From: Neisseriaceae bacterium PsAf
GTDB taxonomy: Bacteria; Pseudomonadota; Gammaproteobacteria; Burkholderiales; Neisseriaceae
NCBI GenBank assembly: GCA_017114885.1
Contig: WNLJ01000013.1
Coordinates: 1 to 64,000, forward strand
DNA: 64,000 nt
Reading direction: 5' to 3'
How positions within the stretch are numbered: the first letter of the stretch is position 1; every line of letters begins with the position of its first letter. Shown one piece after another: positions 39,723-48,884 of this stretch. A program made the position numbers and the translations under genes. The notes beneath the pieces are model-generated. The model was not told the origin of the DNA and made no database searches. It was given only the letters and a program-made list of their open reading frames with translations.

Positions 39723-40954
39723 TGAAAAGGGTTGTGATAACAGGGGTTTCAGGTATTACGCCATTAGGTAATGATTGGTCTACAATATGGGAAAAAATAA
39801 AAGGTAAAAAATCGGGTATCACACAGGTAAAAATGTTATCTGAATATCCGGAAATGAACAGTCATCTTGGAGGGCTAGCCGAATTTACTTTACCTAGTCA
39901 TTTTACTAGGAAGATGACTAGAGGAATGGGAAGAGTAGCACAGATGGCCGTAACCACTGCATACCAAGCGTTACAGGACGCTAATTTATTGGATAATCCT
40001 ATTTTGACATCAGGACATACTGGAATTGCATTTGGTTCATCTTCTGGAAGTTCTAAAGCAGTTGAAGATTTTGGTCGCTTTATTGTTGAAAAAAATTATA
40101 AAAAAATGAATGCAACAACTTATATCCGAATGATGTCACATACAGCTTTGGTAAATATCTCTGTTATATTTGGTTTGAAAGGTTTATCTTTACCAACTTC
40201 TTGTGCCTGTGCTTCTGGTTCTATGGCAATAGGTCAAGCCTATGAAGCCATAAAATATGGTAAGCAAACAGTAATGTTGGCCGGAGGAGCTGATGAATTT
40301 TCTAGCGGTGCAGTGGCTGTTTTTGATGTTATGTATGCTACAAGTTGTTTAAATAAAACACCAGAATTGACACCTAGACCCTATGATATGAATAGAGACG
40401 GGTTGGTGATAGGAGAAGGGTCAGGCTGTTTGATTTTAGAAGAGTATGAGTTTGCAAAAAAGCGAGGCGCCACTATTTATGCGGAAGTAGTAGGTTATGG
40501 TAGCAATACAGATGGAGTACATGTCACTAATCCTAATTATGAAACCATGCAACGTTGTATGGTGTTAGCATTAGAGGATGCTCAATTAACTCCCAAAAAA
40601 ATTGGGTATATTTCAGGACATGGCACAGCAACGGAACATGGTGATATTGCTGAAAGCTTAGCAACGGAAAATGTTTTTGGTTATGTTCCTATTAGTTCTA
40701 TGAAAAGTTATTTTGGACATACATTAGGTGCTTGTGGTGTTTTAGAAGCGTGGTTGGCAATAGGAATGATGAATCGAAAGCAGTTTGCACCTACTTTAAA
40801 TTTAGATGTAGTTGATATAAAATGTGGAAATCTAGATTATGTTATGCATGATGTAAGAAAGTTAGATTGTGAATATGTAATGAGTAATAATTTCGCTTTT
40901 GGTGGAATCAATACTTCGTTAATTTTTAAGAAAAGGGATGAACATGAATTATAA
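39722..40954 (+). CDS. apeR: Ketosynthase of the APE pathway (ApeR/FabF type)
   Basis: About 410 residues, full length. A condensing enzyme with active cysteine 163 in SCACASGS and the two histidine motifs GHGTATEHGD and GHTLGACG, as in FabF-like KS enzymes. In known APE systems a KS with this position after the ketoreductase extends the polyene chain on ACP. The frame is intact although the gene just upstream is broken. It ends overlapping the next gene. The ape letter is by gene order. Confidence 0.85.
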   Translation: MKRVVITGVSGITPLGNDWSTIWEKIKGKKSGITQVKMLSEYPEMNSHLGGLAEFTLPSHFTRKMTRGMGRVAQMAVTTAYQALQDANLLDNPILTSGHTGIAFGSSSGSSKAVEDFGRFIVEKNYKKMNATTYIRMMSHTALVNISVIFGLKGLSLPTSCACASGSMAIGQAYEAIKYGKQTVMLAGGADEFSSGAVAVFDVMYATSCLNKTPELTPRPYDMNRDGLVIGEGSGCLILEEYEFAKKRGATIYAEVVGYGSNTDGVHVTNPNYETMQRCMVLALEDAQLTPKKIGYISGHGTATEHGDIAESLATENVFGYVPISSMKSYFGHTLGACGVLEAWLAIGMMNRKQFAPTLNLDVVDIKCGNLDYVMHDVRKLDCEYVMSNNFAFGGINTSLIFKKRDEHEL

Positions 40955-41372
40955 GTTTGGAATAGTAGCAGCATTAGTATGTGTGTCAGCGGTTTCTTAT
41001 GCGAGAAATGATGCAGTGTATTATGATTTTCAAAAACACGTGCAAGCAGCCATTCAAGATGGTTCGATTGATGGAAGTGTTAAATTTTATTTACAAGGTG
41101 CGCCTGGCAACAGTGGTACAATTATCACTAAAGATTTGGTGACTAATAAAAAGAGCAGCGCCATGACATTACCTGAAGAGCAAAGATGTGCTTATGTGTT
41201 AAAATCTGCTTTAATTCAACTGCACAATCGCGCTAAATCAGAAGGTGCTACTAAGGTTATTAATATAAAGAGTTTCTATAAGAAAAATACCTATTCTGAT
41301 CCAAATAAATATGAATGTCACGTAGGCAATACAACCGTTGGTGTGACATTAAAAGGTGATTTAGCTAAATAA
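40944..41372 (+). CDS. Small periplasmic protein of unknown function in the APE cluster
   Basis: About 142 residues from the ATG at 40944, which has GGG at a good distance; an ATG two codons earlier is also possible. A clear signal peptide (LVCVSAVSYA, cleavage near residue 20) is followed by a soluble domain with two cysteines (QRCAYVL and YECHVG) that could form a disulfide. Similar small exported proteins, often mislabelled as excinuclease, occur in APE loci; that is from memory. It overlaps the ketosynthase end by 11 bases. Confidence 0.7.
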   Translation: MNYKFGIVAALVCVSAVSYARNDAVYYDFQKHVQAAIQDGSIDGSVKFYLQGAPGNSGTIITKDLVTNKKSSAMTLPEEQRCAYVLKSALIQLHNRAKSEGATKVINIKSFYKKNTYSDPNKYECHVGNTTVGVTLKGDLAK

Positions 41373-41380
41373 ATATAAAT

Positions 41381-41995
41381 GTGACTAATAAAATTTATCT
41401 TTATGCTGTTTCCTTAGATGAGATAGTTCAAAAAGGAAGCAGTTTGAGAGAACAAAGACAGCAGATACGGGAGTACAAGTATTATCTGCTGTCTAATATA
41501 TTGGGCACTCGTATTACTAAAGATGATATGAGTTATACTGAAAGAGGAAAACCATTTATTCACGATAAAAATTTTTCTTTTAGTATTTCTCATAGCAAGG
41601 AATATTACGCAATTGCTTGGATTAATGAGCAGATAGAATTAGGTTTGGACATAGAATCTTTGTCTAGAAATGTTAATTTAGGGGTTGTTAAGAAGACATT
41701 ATCCAAACAACAACGGTCTTATTTTGTCTCTAATGGTCAAAAAATGACCGATTTCTTGTACTTTTGGACGCAGAAAGAATCATTTATAAAAGCCAAAGCG
41801 CTTAGTATTTACATAGGATTGAATCGATTAAATTTTGAGACAATCTCTGATTCGACACAAAATAATTTAGTGATTAGTGAATACGATAATCAAATTTATA
41901 GAATGATACCTTTTCAGTTATATGGTCAAATAGGGACTGTTTGTTGTCGTTCTTCAGAAATTGATACACTTGGAATTGTCGAATCAATTGCTTAG
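41381..41995 (+). CDS. 4'-Phosphopantetheinyl transferase
   Basis: 204 residues from a GTG at 41381. It has the Sfp/AcpT signature: SISHSKEYYAIAW, LGLDIES and FWTQKESFIKA, with the Asp and Glu magnesium ligands. It activates acyl carrier proteins, here most likely the two APE carriers at 43444 and 43711. The intact reading frame contrasts with several dead partner enzymes. No good ribosome site is seen; translation may be coupled to the gene before, 8 bases away. Confidence 0.88.
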   Translation: MTNKIYLYAVSLDEIVQKGSSLREQRQQIREYKYYLLSNILGTRITKDDMSYTERGKPFIHDKNFSFSISHSKEYYAIAWINEQIELGLDIESLSRNVNLGVVKKTLSKQQRSYFVSNGQKMTDFLYFWTQKESFIKAKALSIYIGLNRLNFETISDSTQNNLVISEYDNQIYRMIPFQLYGQIGTVCCRSSEIDTLGIVESIA

Positions 41996-42038
41996 GTTAC
42001 TTTTAATTTAAAGAAAATTTTTCTAAGAGGTTATGGCG

Positions 42039-42698
42039 ATGCTTGAATTGCATGTGCAAAAAACATTGTTTTATCATGGTAAATCAGACATTAATTCTAA
42101 TAAAATACAAATTATTCCAGCAGGACAAAGAAGAAAGTTATCAACTTTAGCCAAAATGGCCACTTCAATTGCTTTAGAAGCATTAGAAAATGATGAAGTA
42201 GATTTTATTGTTTGGGTTTCTCGTTATGGAGAAGAGAATAAAACGGTTGATATCATGTCCAATATTGTAGAAAATTATCCTCCATCGCCTTTACAATTTT
42301 CATCTTCTGTTCATAATTCCATAGGAGGGTTATACTCGATTTTATTGAAAGACACTACCCCTTATACTAGCTTAGGATTAAGTGAAAGTATTTTGTTAAA
42401 TGCTTTATTTGAAGCACAATCTTACATTCAGTCTGGATATGCAAAAAAAGTTTTACTAGTGATATATGATGAACCTTTGCCAGAATTATATAAAATGGAT
42501 TCTTTGTTAACACCATTTTCTTTTGCATGTTTGTTAAATGATGAACAACCTAACTTATTTTTTGGGCCAGTGAAAAACGAGAATATTAATAGAAATTTAT
42601 TTCAAGAGATACAAAAATTCTATGATTTTTTTCAAAATGAGATACCTAGTTTTACCCTAGAAGATTGTAAAATTAACAAATGCATCTCCAATCAATAA
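42039..42698 (+). CDS. apeC: Short ketosynthase-like protein (ApeC / chain-length-factor type)
   Basis: About 219 residues from the ATG at 42039, which has AGAGG 8 bases upstream; ATG 42033 is too close to it. It matches the short ketosynthase-like domain of APE clusters, with QFSSSVHNSIGGLYSI in place of the active-site region, so the catalytic cysteine is missing, as expected for a chain-length factor. It would pair with a true KS. Its end overlaps the start of the acyltransferase gene by 19 bases. Confidence 0.78.
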   Translation: MLELHVQKTLFYHGKSDINSNKIQIIPAGQRRKLSTLAKMATSIALEALENDEVDFIVWVSRYGEENKTVDIMSNIVENYPPSPLQFSSSVHNSIGGLYSILLKDTTPYTSLGLSESILLNALFEAQSYIQSGYAKKVLLVIYDEPLPELYKMDSLLTPFSFACLLNDEQPNLFFGPVKNENINRNLFQEIQKFYDFFQNEIPSFTLEDCKINKCISNQ

Positions 42699-43443
42699 CT
42701 AAATTTCTTTCAATCGTCTTAGGCTTTACCCTGTTTGGCTTGGGAGGGGTTTTGTTTGGTGCTATTTATTTACCCATTAAAGCAATATTTTTTAGAGGAG
42801 AAAAAAATATTTGTTTTATCAACAAAATATACACAATATATTCAATAGGTTTGTGAATATTTTGGTTAAATTAAATATTTTTGAAATTAATATTCAAGGC
42901 GAAGATAAAATCAATCAGATAAAAAATGAGTTAATCGTAGCCAATCATCCTTCGTTAATGGATGTTGTTTTCTTAATTTCCATCCTACCAAAAGTTACTT
43001 GCATTGTTAAACCGGCAGTTTGGTACAACCCTTTTATGAAAAACCCTGTTAGAGGCGCCCAATACATAAAAAGTGATCAAGCGGAAACACTTATTCAAGA
43101 CTGTGTGGATATTATTACTGAGGATAAGCGTTCTATTCTAATCTTTCCAGAAGGAACCAGAACGCTTAAGGGAAATCAATTAAATCCACTGAAAAAAGGC
43201 TTTGCTAATATCGTTTATAAACAAAATATACTTGTCCGACCGATTACAATTACTATGAATCCTCGCTTTCTTTGTAAAGAAGACAAATGGTATAATATTC
43301 CGAAGGGCGTCGTTAAGGTCACCATTGATATAGAGGACCCTTTGGATGTCCAAAAATGGTATCAATTAACAGACTCTAGATCCATTGCTGTTCGTAAAAT
43401 AACAACACAAATGTATGAATATTTTTTAAAAAGGATAAAATAA
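42680..43443 (+). pseudogene. apeD: APE acyltransferase (1-acylglycerol-phosphate acyltransferase type), frameshift
   Basis: The ATG at 42680 opens a frame with a membrane segment (FLSIVLGFTLFGLGGVLFGAIYLPIK), which then ends at a TGA near 42855. The rest of the protein lies in the frame that is open from 42811 to 43443, with the acyltransferase motifs NHPSLMD (HX4D) and FPEGTR. One missing base at the A7 run 42804-42810 joins the two. A TTG at 42811 could start a soluble version without the membrane anchor, so some activity is possible. In APE systems this enzyme is thought to act on the lipid anchor. Confidence 0.8.
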
Positions 43444-43698
43444 ATGAGTGATTTATCCAATGAAGTAAAAGTGATGATGATTGATGTTTTATCTTTAGAG
43501 GATATAACACCAGAAGATATTGATAATACAGTACCTTTATTTGGAGAAGGTCTGGGATTGGATTCAATTGACGCATTAGAATTAGCACCTGCTTTAAAAA
43601 AACGCTATAACATTCAATTATCGGCAGATTCTGAAGAAACTAAAAAACATTTCGAGTCTGTTCAAAGTTTAGTAGAGTTAATAGAAGCGAATCAATAA
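43444..43698 (+). CDS. apeE: Acyl carrier protein 1 of the APE pathway
   Basis: 84 residues. It shows the four-helix ACP fold with the phosphopantetheine site Ser in GLDSIDALELA. It starts directly after the acyltransferase stop. One of two ACPs typical of APE loci, each thought to carry different stages of the chain. Intact. Confidence 0.9.
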   Translation: MSDLSNEVKVMMIDVLSLEDITPEDIDNTVPLFGEGLGLDSIDALELAPALKKRYNIQLSADSEETKKHFESVQSLVELIEANQ

Positions 43699-43710
43699 AG
43701 GTGGTTGATA

Positions 43711-43947
43711 ATGCAAGAACAAGAGATATTACAACAAGTTAGGCAATGGTTAGAGGAACTGTTTGAAATAGATCCAGAAGAAGTTCAAATGGATACTCAT
43801 TTATTTGAAGACTTAGATATCGACAGTATTGATGCTATTGATTTAATCGTTAAAATTAGAAACGAAACAGGAAAGCAGGTAAAACCTGAACAGTTTAAAG
43901 AAGTTCGATATATTAAAGATGTTGTGAAGATCATTGAAAGCTTGTAA
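43711..43947 (+). CDS. apeF: Acyl carrier protein 2 of the APE pathway
   Basis: 78 residues from the ATG at 43711, with AAGGTGG upstream. Phosphopantetheine Ser in DLDIDSIDAIDLI. More acidic than ACP 1. It overlaps the next gene's TTG start by 14 bases. Confidence 0.9.
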   Translation: MQEQEILQQVRQWLEELFEIDPEEVQMDTHLFEDLDIDSIDAIDLIVKIRNETGKQVKPEQFKEVRYIKDVVKIIESL

Positions 43948-44488
43948 TACGCGACTTTTTTTAAAACTATTTTTGGTTATATTGGGTGTTGTTTATCCAT
44001 TTATCGTTTATTTTGGATTGGATAAATACGGGCCTATATTTTTAGCAGTATTTTTATTGGTGTTGATTCTGCTTAGGTGGTATTTCGATACAGACAATTC
44101 TTTTAAGTGGGTTTACATTGTTGCAATAGTAATGTGTCTACTGACTATTGTTAAAAGTAATGAAATATGGATTCAATTTTACCCAGTTTTGATGAGTTTT
44201 GGTTTTTTTAGTATTTTTCTATATAGCTTGTTATACCCACCAACTATTATAGAGCGATTTGCACGAATAAAATACCCTACATTGGATCAAAAGGCAACTC
44301 AGTGGATATATAGGGTAACAGTTGTCTGGACTGTTTTTTTTCTTCTTAATGGTCTTATAGCCTTAGGGACTGTTTTATATGGTTCGCTTGACTTATGGAC
44401 ATTATACAATGGCCTAATATCCTATTTGTTAATGGGTGTGATTTTTGTTGGTGAATGGATATTACGTTTTTTTAAAACTAAAAATTAA
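43934..44488 (+). CDS. APE cluster inner-membrane protein (COG4648 type)
   Basis: 184 residues from a TTG that overlaps the ACP 2 stop. About six hydrophobic segments cover most of the length (FLVILGVVYPFIVYFGLDKYG, LAVFLLVLILL, WVYIVAIVMCLLTI, and others). It resembles the COG4648 membrane protein found after the ACPs in APE clusters (apeG position). The role in the pathway is not established. Intact. Confidence 0.8.
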   Translation: MKACNTRLFLKLFLVILGVVYPFIVYFGLDKYGPIFLAVFLLVLILLRWYFDTDNSFKWVYIVAIVMCLLTIVKSNEIWIQFYPVLMSFGFFSIFLYSLLYPPTIIERFARIKYPTLDQKATQWIYRVTVVWTVFFLLNGLIALGTVLYGSLDLWTLYNGLISYLLMGVIFVGEWILRFFKTKN

Positions 44489-44497
44489 AAGCTTGAT

Positions 44498-46163
44498 ATG
44501 AATATTGTCATTGATAAATTAAAAAAGAATATTGATAGTGAATTAACACTAGCTTATTCAGAAAATAATATTTGGAGTTATCAAGATTTTTGGTTAAAAG
44601 TTTTCAACCTAAAGAACCAATTAGAACAAGAATCTTATACAGATTATTGTTTATGGGAAGATAATGGATATTATTTTTTAGTTAGTTTTTTTGCTTTATT
44701 ATTGAGTAATAAACAAGTCTATTTACCGCCTAATAACCTTATTTCAACTATTCATTCCTTAGCATTACGCAATATATTTAACTTCAAGTATGATACGTAT
44801 GCTGTTTCTGAGCATTCTAATGCCAACGCTGTGCTGCCAAGTTCAATCGATTGGGATGCATTACTGAATAATAGTTTTTTTATGCAAACATCAGGTTCAA
44901 CTGGAGAGCCTAAACTTATAGAAAGAAAATTAATACAGCTTTTTAGAGAAACTTTATTTTTATCAAAATTAGCTAAAGTTAATGAAAATAGTTCTTTTTT
45001 AGTAACAGTATCTCATCAGCATATGTTTGGTTTTTTGTATCAATTATTTTTGCCTTTAATTAATGGTGCTTCTTTCTATGCCGAAATGATTTTATTCACA
45101 GAAACACTGTGCCAAAAAATAGAGCAAAGTGTAGAAAATAATCAATTTCCAATCGTGATTAGTAGCCAAAGTTTTTTATCAAGAACAAGTCAAAAATTAC
45201 CCTTAGAAAATACTTTGATATTTTCATCAGGAGGTTCCGTCGCTCCCAATATTAGAAGTCAATACAAAGGGAAGTTAATTGAAATATACGGCTCTACCGA
45301 AACCGGAGGAATAGCCTATTCACGGCAATTAGGGCAATTTACCCCATTTGAACAAGTTGAAATTAAAACAGATGAATTTAATCAAATTTATATACGGTCA
45401 CCTTATTCATTTATTGATGAATGGTACAGTACAGGGGATATTGTCAATTTTTCTGATAAAAAAAAAGAATTTTTTTGATGGGACGTTCTAATCGTTTGAT
45501 TAAATTGCAGGAAAAACGTATTTCTTTAGATGAGATAGAAAATCAAATCTTAAATTTGGCTGAAGTTGTCAATGTTTTTGTTTTTATTGGTGAGAATGAC
45601 AATAAAAGAGAGATTGTCAATGCCGTATGCGAATTGTCCAATGATGCTTGGCAAACATTAAAAAAATTGGAAAAGTTCAATTTGTTAGTCAGTTGAAAAA
45701 AGAATTAAGGAATTATCTAGAATTAAGTTTTATTCCTAAGCAATGGCGGTTTGTGGAAAAAATTCCAGTAAACAGTGTCAATAAAATAAATTGGCAGCAA
45801 GTTAATGCTTTGTTTGCACATCCAGCCAAAATGCCTCTATATGAAATTATTACCTATCATGATAAAGAAATTAATCTAAGATTATTTTTTAATGAAGAAT
45901 TAATTTATTTTAAAGGACATTTTCCTGATAATCCAATTTTTCCTGGGGTTGCTCAATTGGCTGTTTCTTTACAGTTAGGAAGAGATTTATTTTCACTTAA
46001 ACAGATAGTTGAACGGGTCGAAAAAATTAAATTCGCCAAAGTAATACAACCTTACGAGATAGTTGTTATGAATATGCAACTTAAAGATAATAAAAAATTA
46101 TTATTTAAGATGAATAACTTAGAAGAAGAATTGGTTTCTTCTGGTACTTTTATATTGAAATAA
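44498..46163 (+). pseudogene. apeH: Fused AMP-ligase / dehydratase (ApeH-ApeI type), two frameshifts
   Basis: The first 980 bases encode an acyl/aryl-ACP ligase domain with TSGSTGEPK (P-loop) and YGSTETGG. One missing base at a T7 run (45470-45476) shifts into GRSNRLIKLQEKRISLDEIE, the hinge and C-terminal domain. A second missing base at an A7 run (45660-45666) shifts into IGKVQFVSQLKKELR and then, without a break, a FabA/FabZ-like hot-dog domain with GHFPDNPIFPGVAQL. The enzyme should load 4-hydroxybenzoate-type starters and dehydrate 3-hydroxyacyl-ACP. The join at residues after WRFVEKIPVN...W shows the two were one polypeptide. Neither full activity is encoded now. Confidence 0.9.
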
Positions 46164-46166
46164 ACT

Positions 46167-46920
46167 ATGAATAATTTTTGCGCCATTATTCCAGTATACA
46201 ACCATCCCCAGCATCTAGTAGAACTGGTTGAATATTTTCAAAGATTAAATATTTTTGTAATCATGGTAGATGATGGTAGTTGTGCAGAAACGGCACATGT
46301 TATTGATGATATTTGGCAGCAAAAACAAAATGAGATGACCTGTATCCGACACCCTTATAACCAAGGAAAAGGAGCGGCCATCAAAACAGGCATAAAAGAA
46401 GCTCAAAAGTTAGGATTTTCACATGCTATTCAAATAGACGCAGACGGACAACATGCTTGGCAAGATGTACCCGAATTTATTAAAGTTTCAGAGCAATATC
46501 CAGAAAGAATTATTATTGGTTATCCAGTATATGATGAGAGTGTTGATAAAAAAAAGGTTTTATGCACGTTATTTAACACATGTTTGGGTTTGGATAAATA
46601 GTTTATCATTAGAAATTAAAGACAGTATGTGTGGATTTAGAATTTATCCTGTAGATATCGTACAAAAACTTTTAAATCATATCGAAATAGGGGATTATAT
46701 GGATTTTGACTCAGAAATTTTAGTCTGTTTAAAATGGCAAGGTTATCACTTCGTTAATATTGCAACTGAGGTAAAATATCCAGAAGGGAATACTTCAAAT
46801 TTTAATTTGGTTAAGGACAATATTCGGATTTCTAAAATGCATGCTAAACTTTTTTTATTGATGTTAATAAAAAGTCCAGTGATTTTATATAGAAGAATAA
46901 TAGAGAAAGATAATGGCTGA
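46167..46920 (+). pseudogene. APE glycosyltransferase family 2, frameshift in an A8 run
   Basis: The N-terminal GT2 domain reads CAIIPVYNHPQHL, MVDDGSCAET and QIDADGQHA, with the DxD nucleotide-sugar site as DAD. At the A8 run 46548-46555 one base too many puts the reading out of frame and it stops at 46601. One A less (A7) continues into RYLTHVWVWINSLSLEI and SMCGFRIYP, the typical second half. A fusion with an acyltransferase (ApeJ) is known in APE loci; here the acyltransferase is a separate overlapping gene. Slippage on eight A's might give some full-length protein. Confidence 0.88.
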
Positions 46921-47833
46921 AAAGAAATGGAATGATATACAAGAAAGAGGAAACTTAATTTTTTTTGAAATTATGTTTTTTTTCTATCGGGTAGGTGGAA
47001 GAGCATTATTTAATTTTATTTTATTTTTCGTCATATTTTGGTATTGGATTTTTTCTCCTTTGGCTCGGCAATCATCTTATGAATATTTAACCAACGTACA
47101 TAATTATTTTAAAGAAAATTCGCCATTTAGAAAAAAACCCAATATTTTTTCTACGTATAAACATCTTTATTATTTTGGTTATACCTTATTGGAAAAAATG
47201 TTTGGTTGGTTTGGGGTAGTAACCGAAGAGAATATTAAATTATTCGGTTGGGATTGTTTTCACGAAAATTATCAAAAGGGTGCTGTTATTATTGTTAGTC
47301 ATTTTGGTAATGTAGAAATTATTCGTTCTTTAAGAGGTCATCGGCAGAAGATTAATGTACTGGTTTATACCAAGCATTCTGAATCTTATAATAGAATGTT
47401 AAATAAATATGCTAAAAAAAATAAAGTAGAATTAATACCCATAGAAAAAATAGATATTGCAGAAGCATTACTATTGCAAGAAAAAATAGCACAAGGGGAA
47501 TGGGTTTTAATAGCAGCAGATAGAGTTCCTGTACATTCTAAGCGAGTGATATCATGTGATTTCTTAGGCAAAGCCGCTGATTGGCCCATAGGCCCATGGT
47601 TGTTGGCTAATTTATTAGAATGTCCTGTAATTTCATTATTTTGTTATTTTAATCAAGATCAATACGAAATTCATATAGGAGAAATGTATCGCAAAATTGA
47701 GTACACTAGAGAAAATAGGGATAAGATTATTAAAGAGGCGATAGAAGAATATGCTTTGATTCTTGAAAAACATTGTCAAGAAAAGCCTTACTTATGGTTT
47801 AATTTTTTTAAATTTTGGAATGATTATGCTTGA
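46913..47833 (+). CDS. Lipid A acyltransferase-like protein of the APE cluster
   Basis: 306 residues, LpxL/HtrB-type fold. An N-terminal membrane segment (FNFILFFVIFWYWIF) is followed by the catalytic HxxxxE in VSHFGNVE and the ADRVPV region. It matches the C-terminal half of ApeJ-type proteins, thought to build the lipid anchor of the pigment. It overlaps the glycosyltransferase by 8 bases and the thioesterase gene by 8 bases. Frame intact. Confidence 0.82.
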   Translation: MAEKKWNDIQERGNLIFFEIMFFFYRVGGRALFNFILFFVIFWYWIFSPLARQSSYEYLTNVHNYFKENSPFRKKPNIFSTYKHLYYFGYTLLEKMFGWFGVVTEENIKLFGWDCFHENYQKGAVIIVSHFGNVEIIRSLRGHRQKINVLVYTKHSESYNRMLNKYAKKNKVELIPIEKIDIAEALLLQEKIAQGEWVLIAADRVPVHSKRVISCDFLGKAADWPIGPWLLANLLECPVISLFCYFNQDQYEIHIGEMYRKIEYTRENRDKIIKEAIEEYALILEKHCQEKPYLWFNFFKFWNDYA

Positions 47834-48279
47834 TTCTAATGTTTTAATAAAAAACAATACGGTTATTGAGGTTCCCTTTTATGATGTTGATGTTATGGGA
47901 ATTGTTTGGCATGGTAATTATCTAAAATATTTTGAAGTAGGCCGATGTTCTTTATTGAATGACATTCATTATGATTATTTTGCAATGGAAAAATCAGGTT
48001 ATCTTTGGCCTGTTGTTGATACTCAAATTAAATTTATTCAACCTGCATTTTTTTAAACAGAAAATATTAGTTGTCAGCACCTTACTTGAATGGGAAAATC
48101 GTCTAAAAATAGGTTATGAAATTTTTGATGAACTAAATCACAAAAAACTAACCAAAGGGTATACCGTACAAGTGGCGGTTGAGGCAGATACTCATGTACT
48201 TTGCTTACAAAGTCCGGATGTTTTTCTAGAAAAAGTAAATGCTTATTTATCAAAAAATAACCAAGAGATGAGACAATGA
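47826..48279 (+). pseudogene. apeK: APE thioesterase (4-hydroxybenzoyl-CoA thioesterase fold), frameshift
   Basis: A hot-dog thioesterase with the family motif DVDVMGIVWHGNYLKYFE, whose Asp is catalytic. At a T7 run (48048-48054) one base too many gives a stop at 48055-48057. With T6 the frame continues as PAFFKQKILVVSTLLEWENRLKIGYE to 48279, the expected full length of about 150 residues. It would release or edit the acyl chain. It overlaps its neighbours on both sides. Confidence 0.88.
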
Positions 48280-48884
48280 AAAAATTTTTTGTATTAATGA
48301 ATTTAGTCATGTTAAGTTTATTTTCATTTTCTTATGCAGATGACTTAACAGATATTTTGGATATCATTTCAGTTAAAAATAATGTACAAGCTGATTTTAT
48401 TCAAGAAAAAAAACTATCACAATTAAATAAACCGATGATTTCTAGTGGAAGATTTGTTTATAACCCTCAAAAAGGCATTTTATGGGAAATGCAAAAACCA
48501 GTGGTTGCTGATATTGTCATTACAGATAAAAAACTGATACAAAAAACGAATCGTTCTCAATCAGAAATCAACTTAAAAAATAGCCCTTATGCTTCAATTG
48601 CATCTTTAACGAGTCAGCTGATGTCAGGCAATAAAAAGGCTTTAACTGATTCTTTTATTGTACAAGAAGTGACTAACAATCCCAATGCTTGGAAAATTAT
48701 TTTAACGCCCAAAGATAGCAATTTAAAAAACTTATTTAATAAGATTCAAGTTTCTGGGCAAAATTATATCAATCGTATTGATATAGAAGATAAAAATCAA
48801 TCGAATACATTAATTAAATTTAGTCATCATCAATCTCAACCTTTGACGAGTAGAGAAAATGAACTTTTCCAGATGGCACAATAG
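48276..48884 (+). CDS. apeL: LolA-like periplasmic lipoprotein carrier of the APE cluster
   Basis: 202 residues. A signal peptide (FVLMNLVMLSLFSFSYA) is followed by the LolA-type half-barrel: NNVQADFIQEKKLSQL and SGRFVYNPQKGILWEMQKP are recognisable. It probably shuttles the lipid-linked aryl polyene from the inner-membrane MMPL exporter to the outer membrane. The frame is intact, although its partner exporter is broken. It overlaps the exporter gene by 26 bases. Confidence 0.85.
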   Translation: MKKFFVLMNLVMLSLFSFSYADDLTDILDIISVKNNVQADFIQEKKLSQLNKPMISSGRFVYNPQKGILWEMQKPVVADIVITDKKLIQKTNRSQSEINLKNSPYASIASLTSQLMSGNKKALTDSFIVQEVTNNPNAWKIILTPKDSNLKNLFNKIQVSGQNYINRIDIEDKNQSNTLIKFSHHQSQPLTSRENELFQMAQ

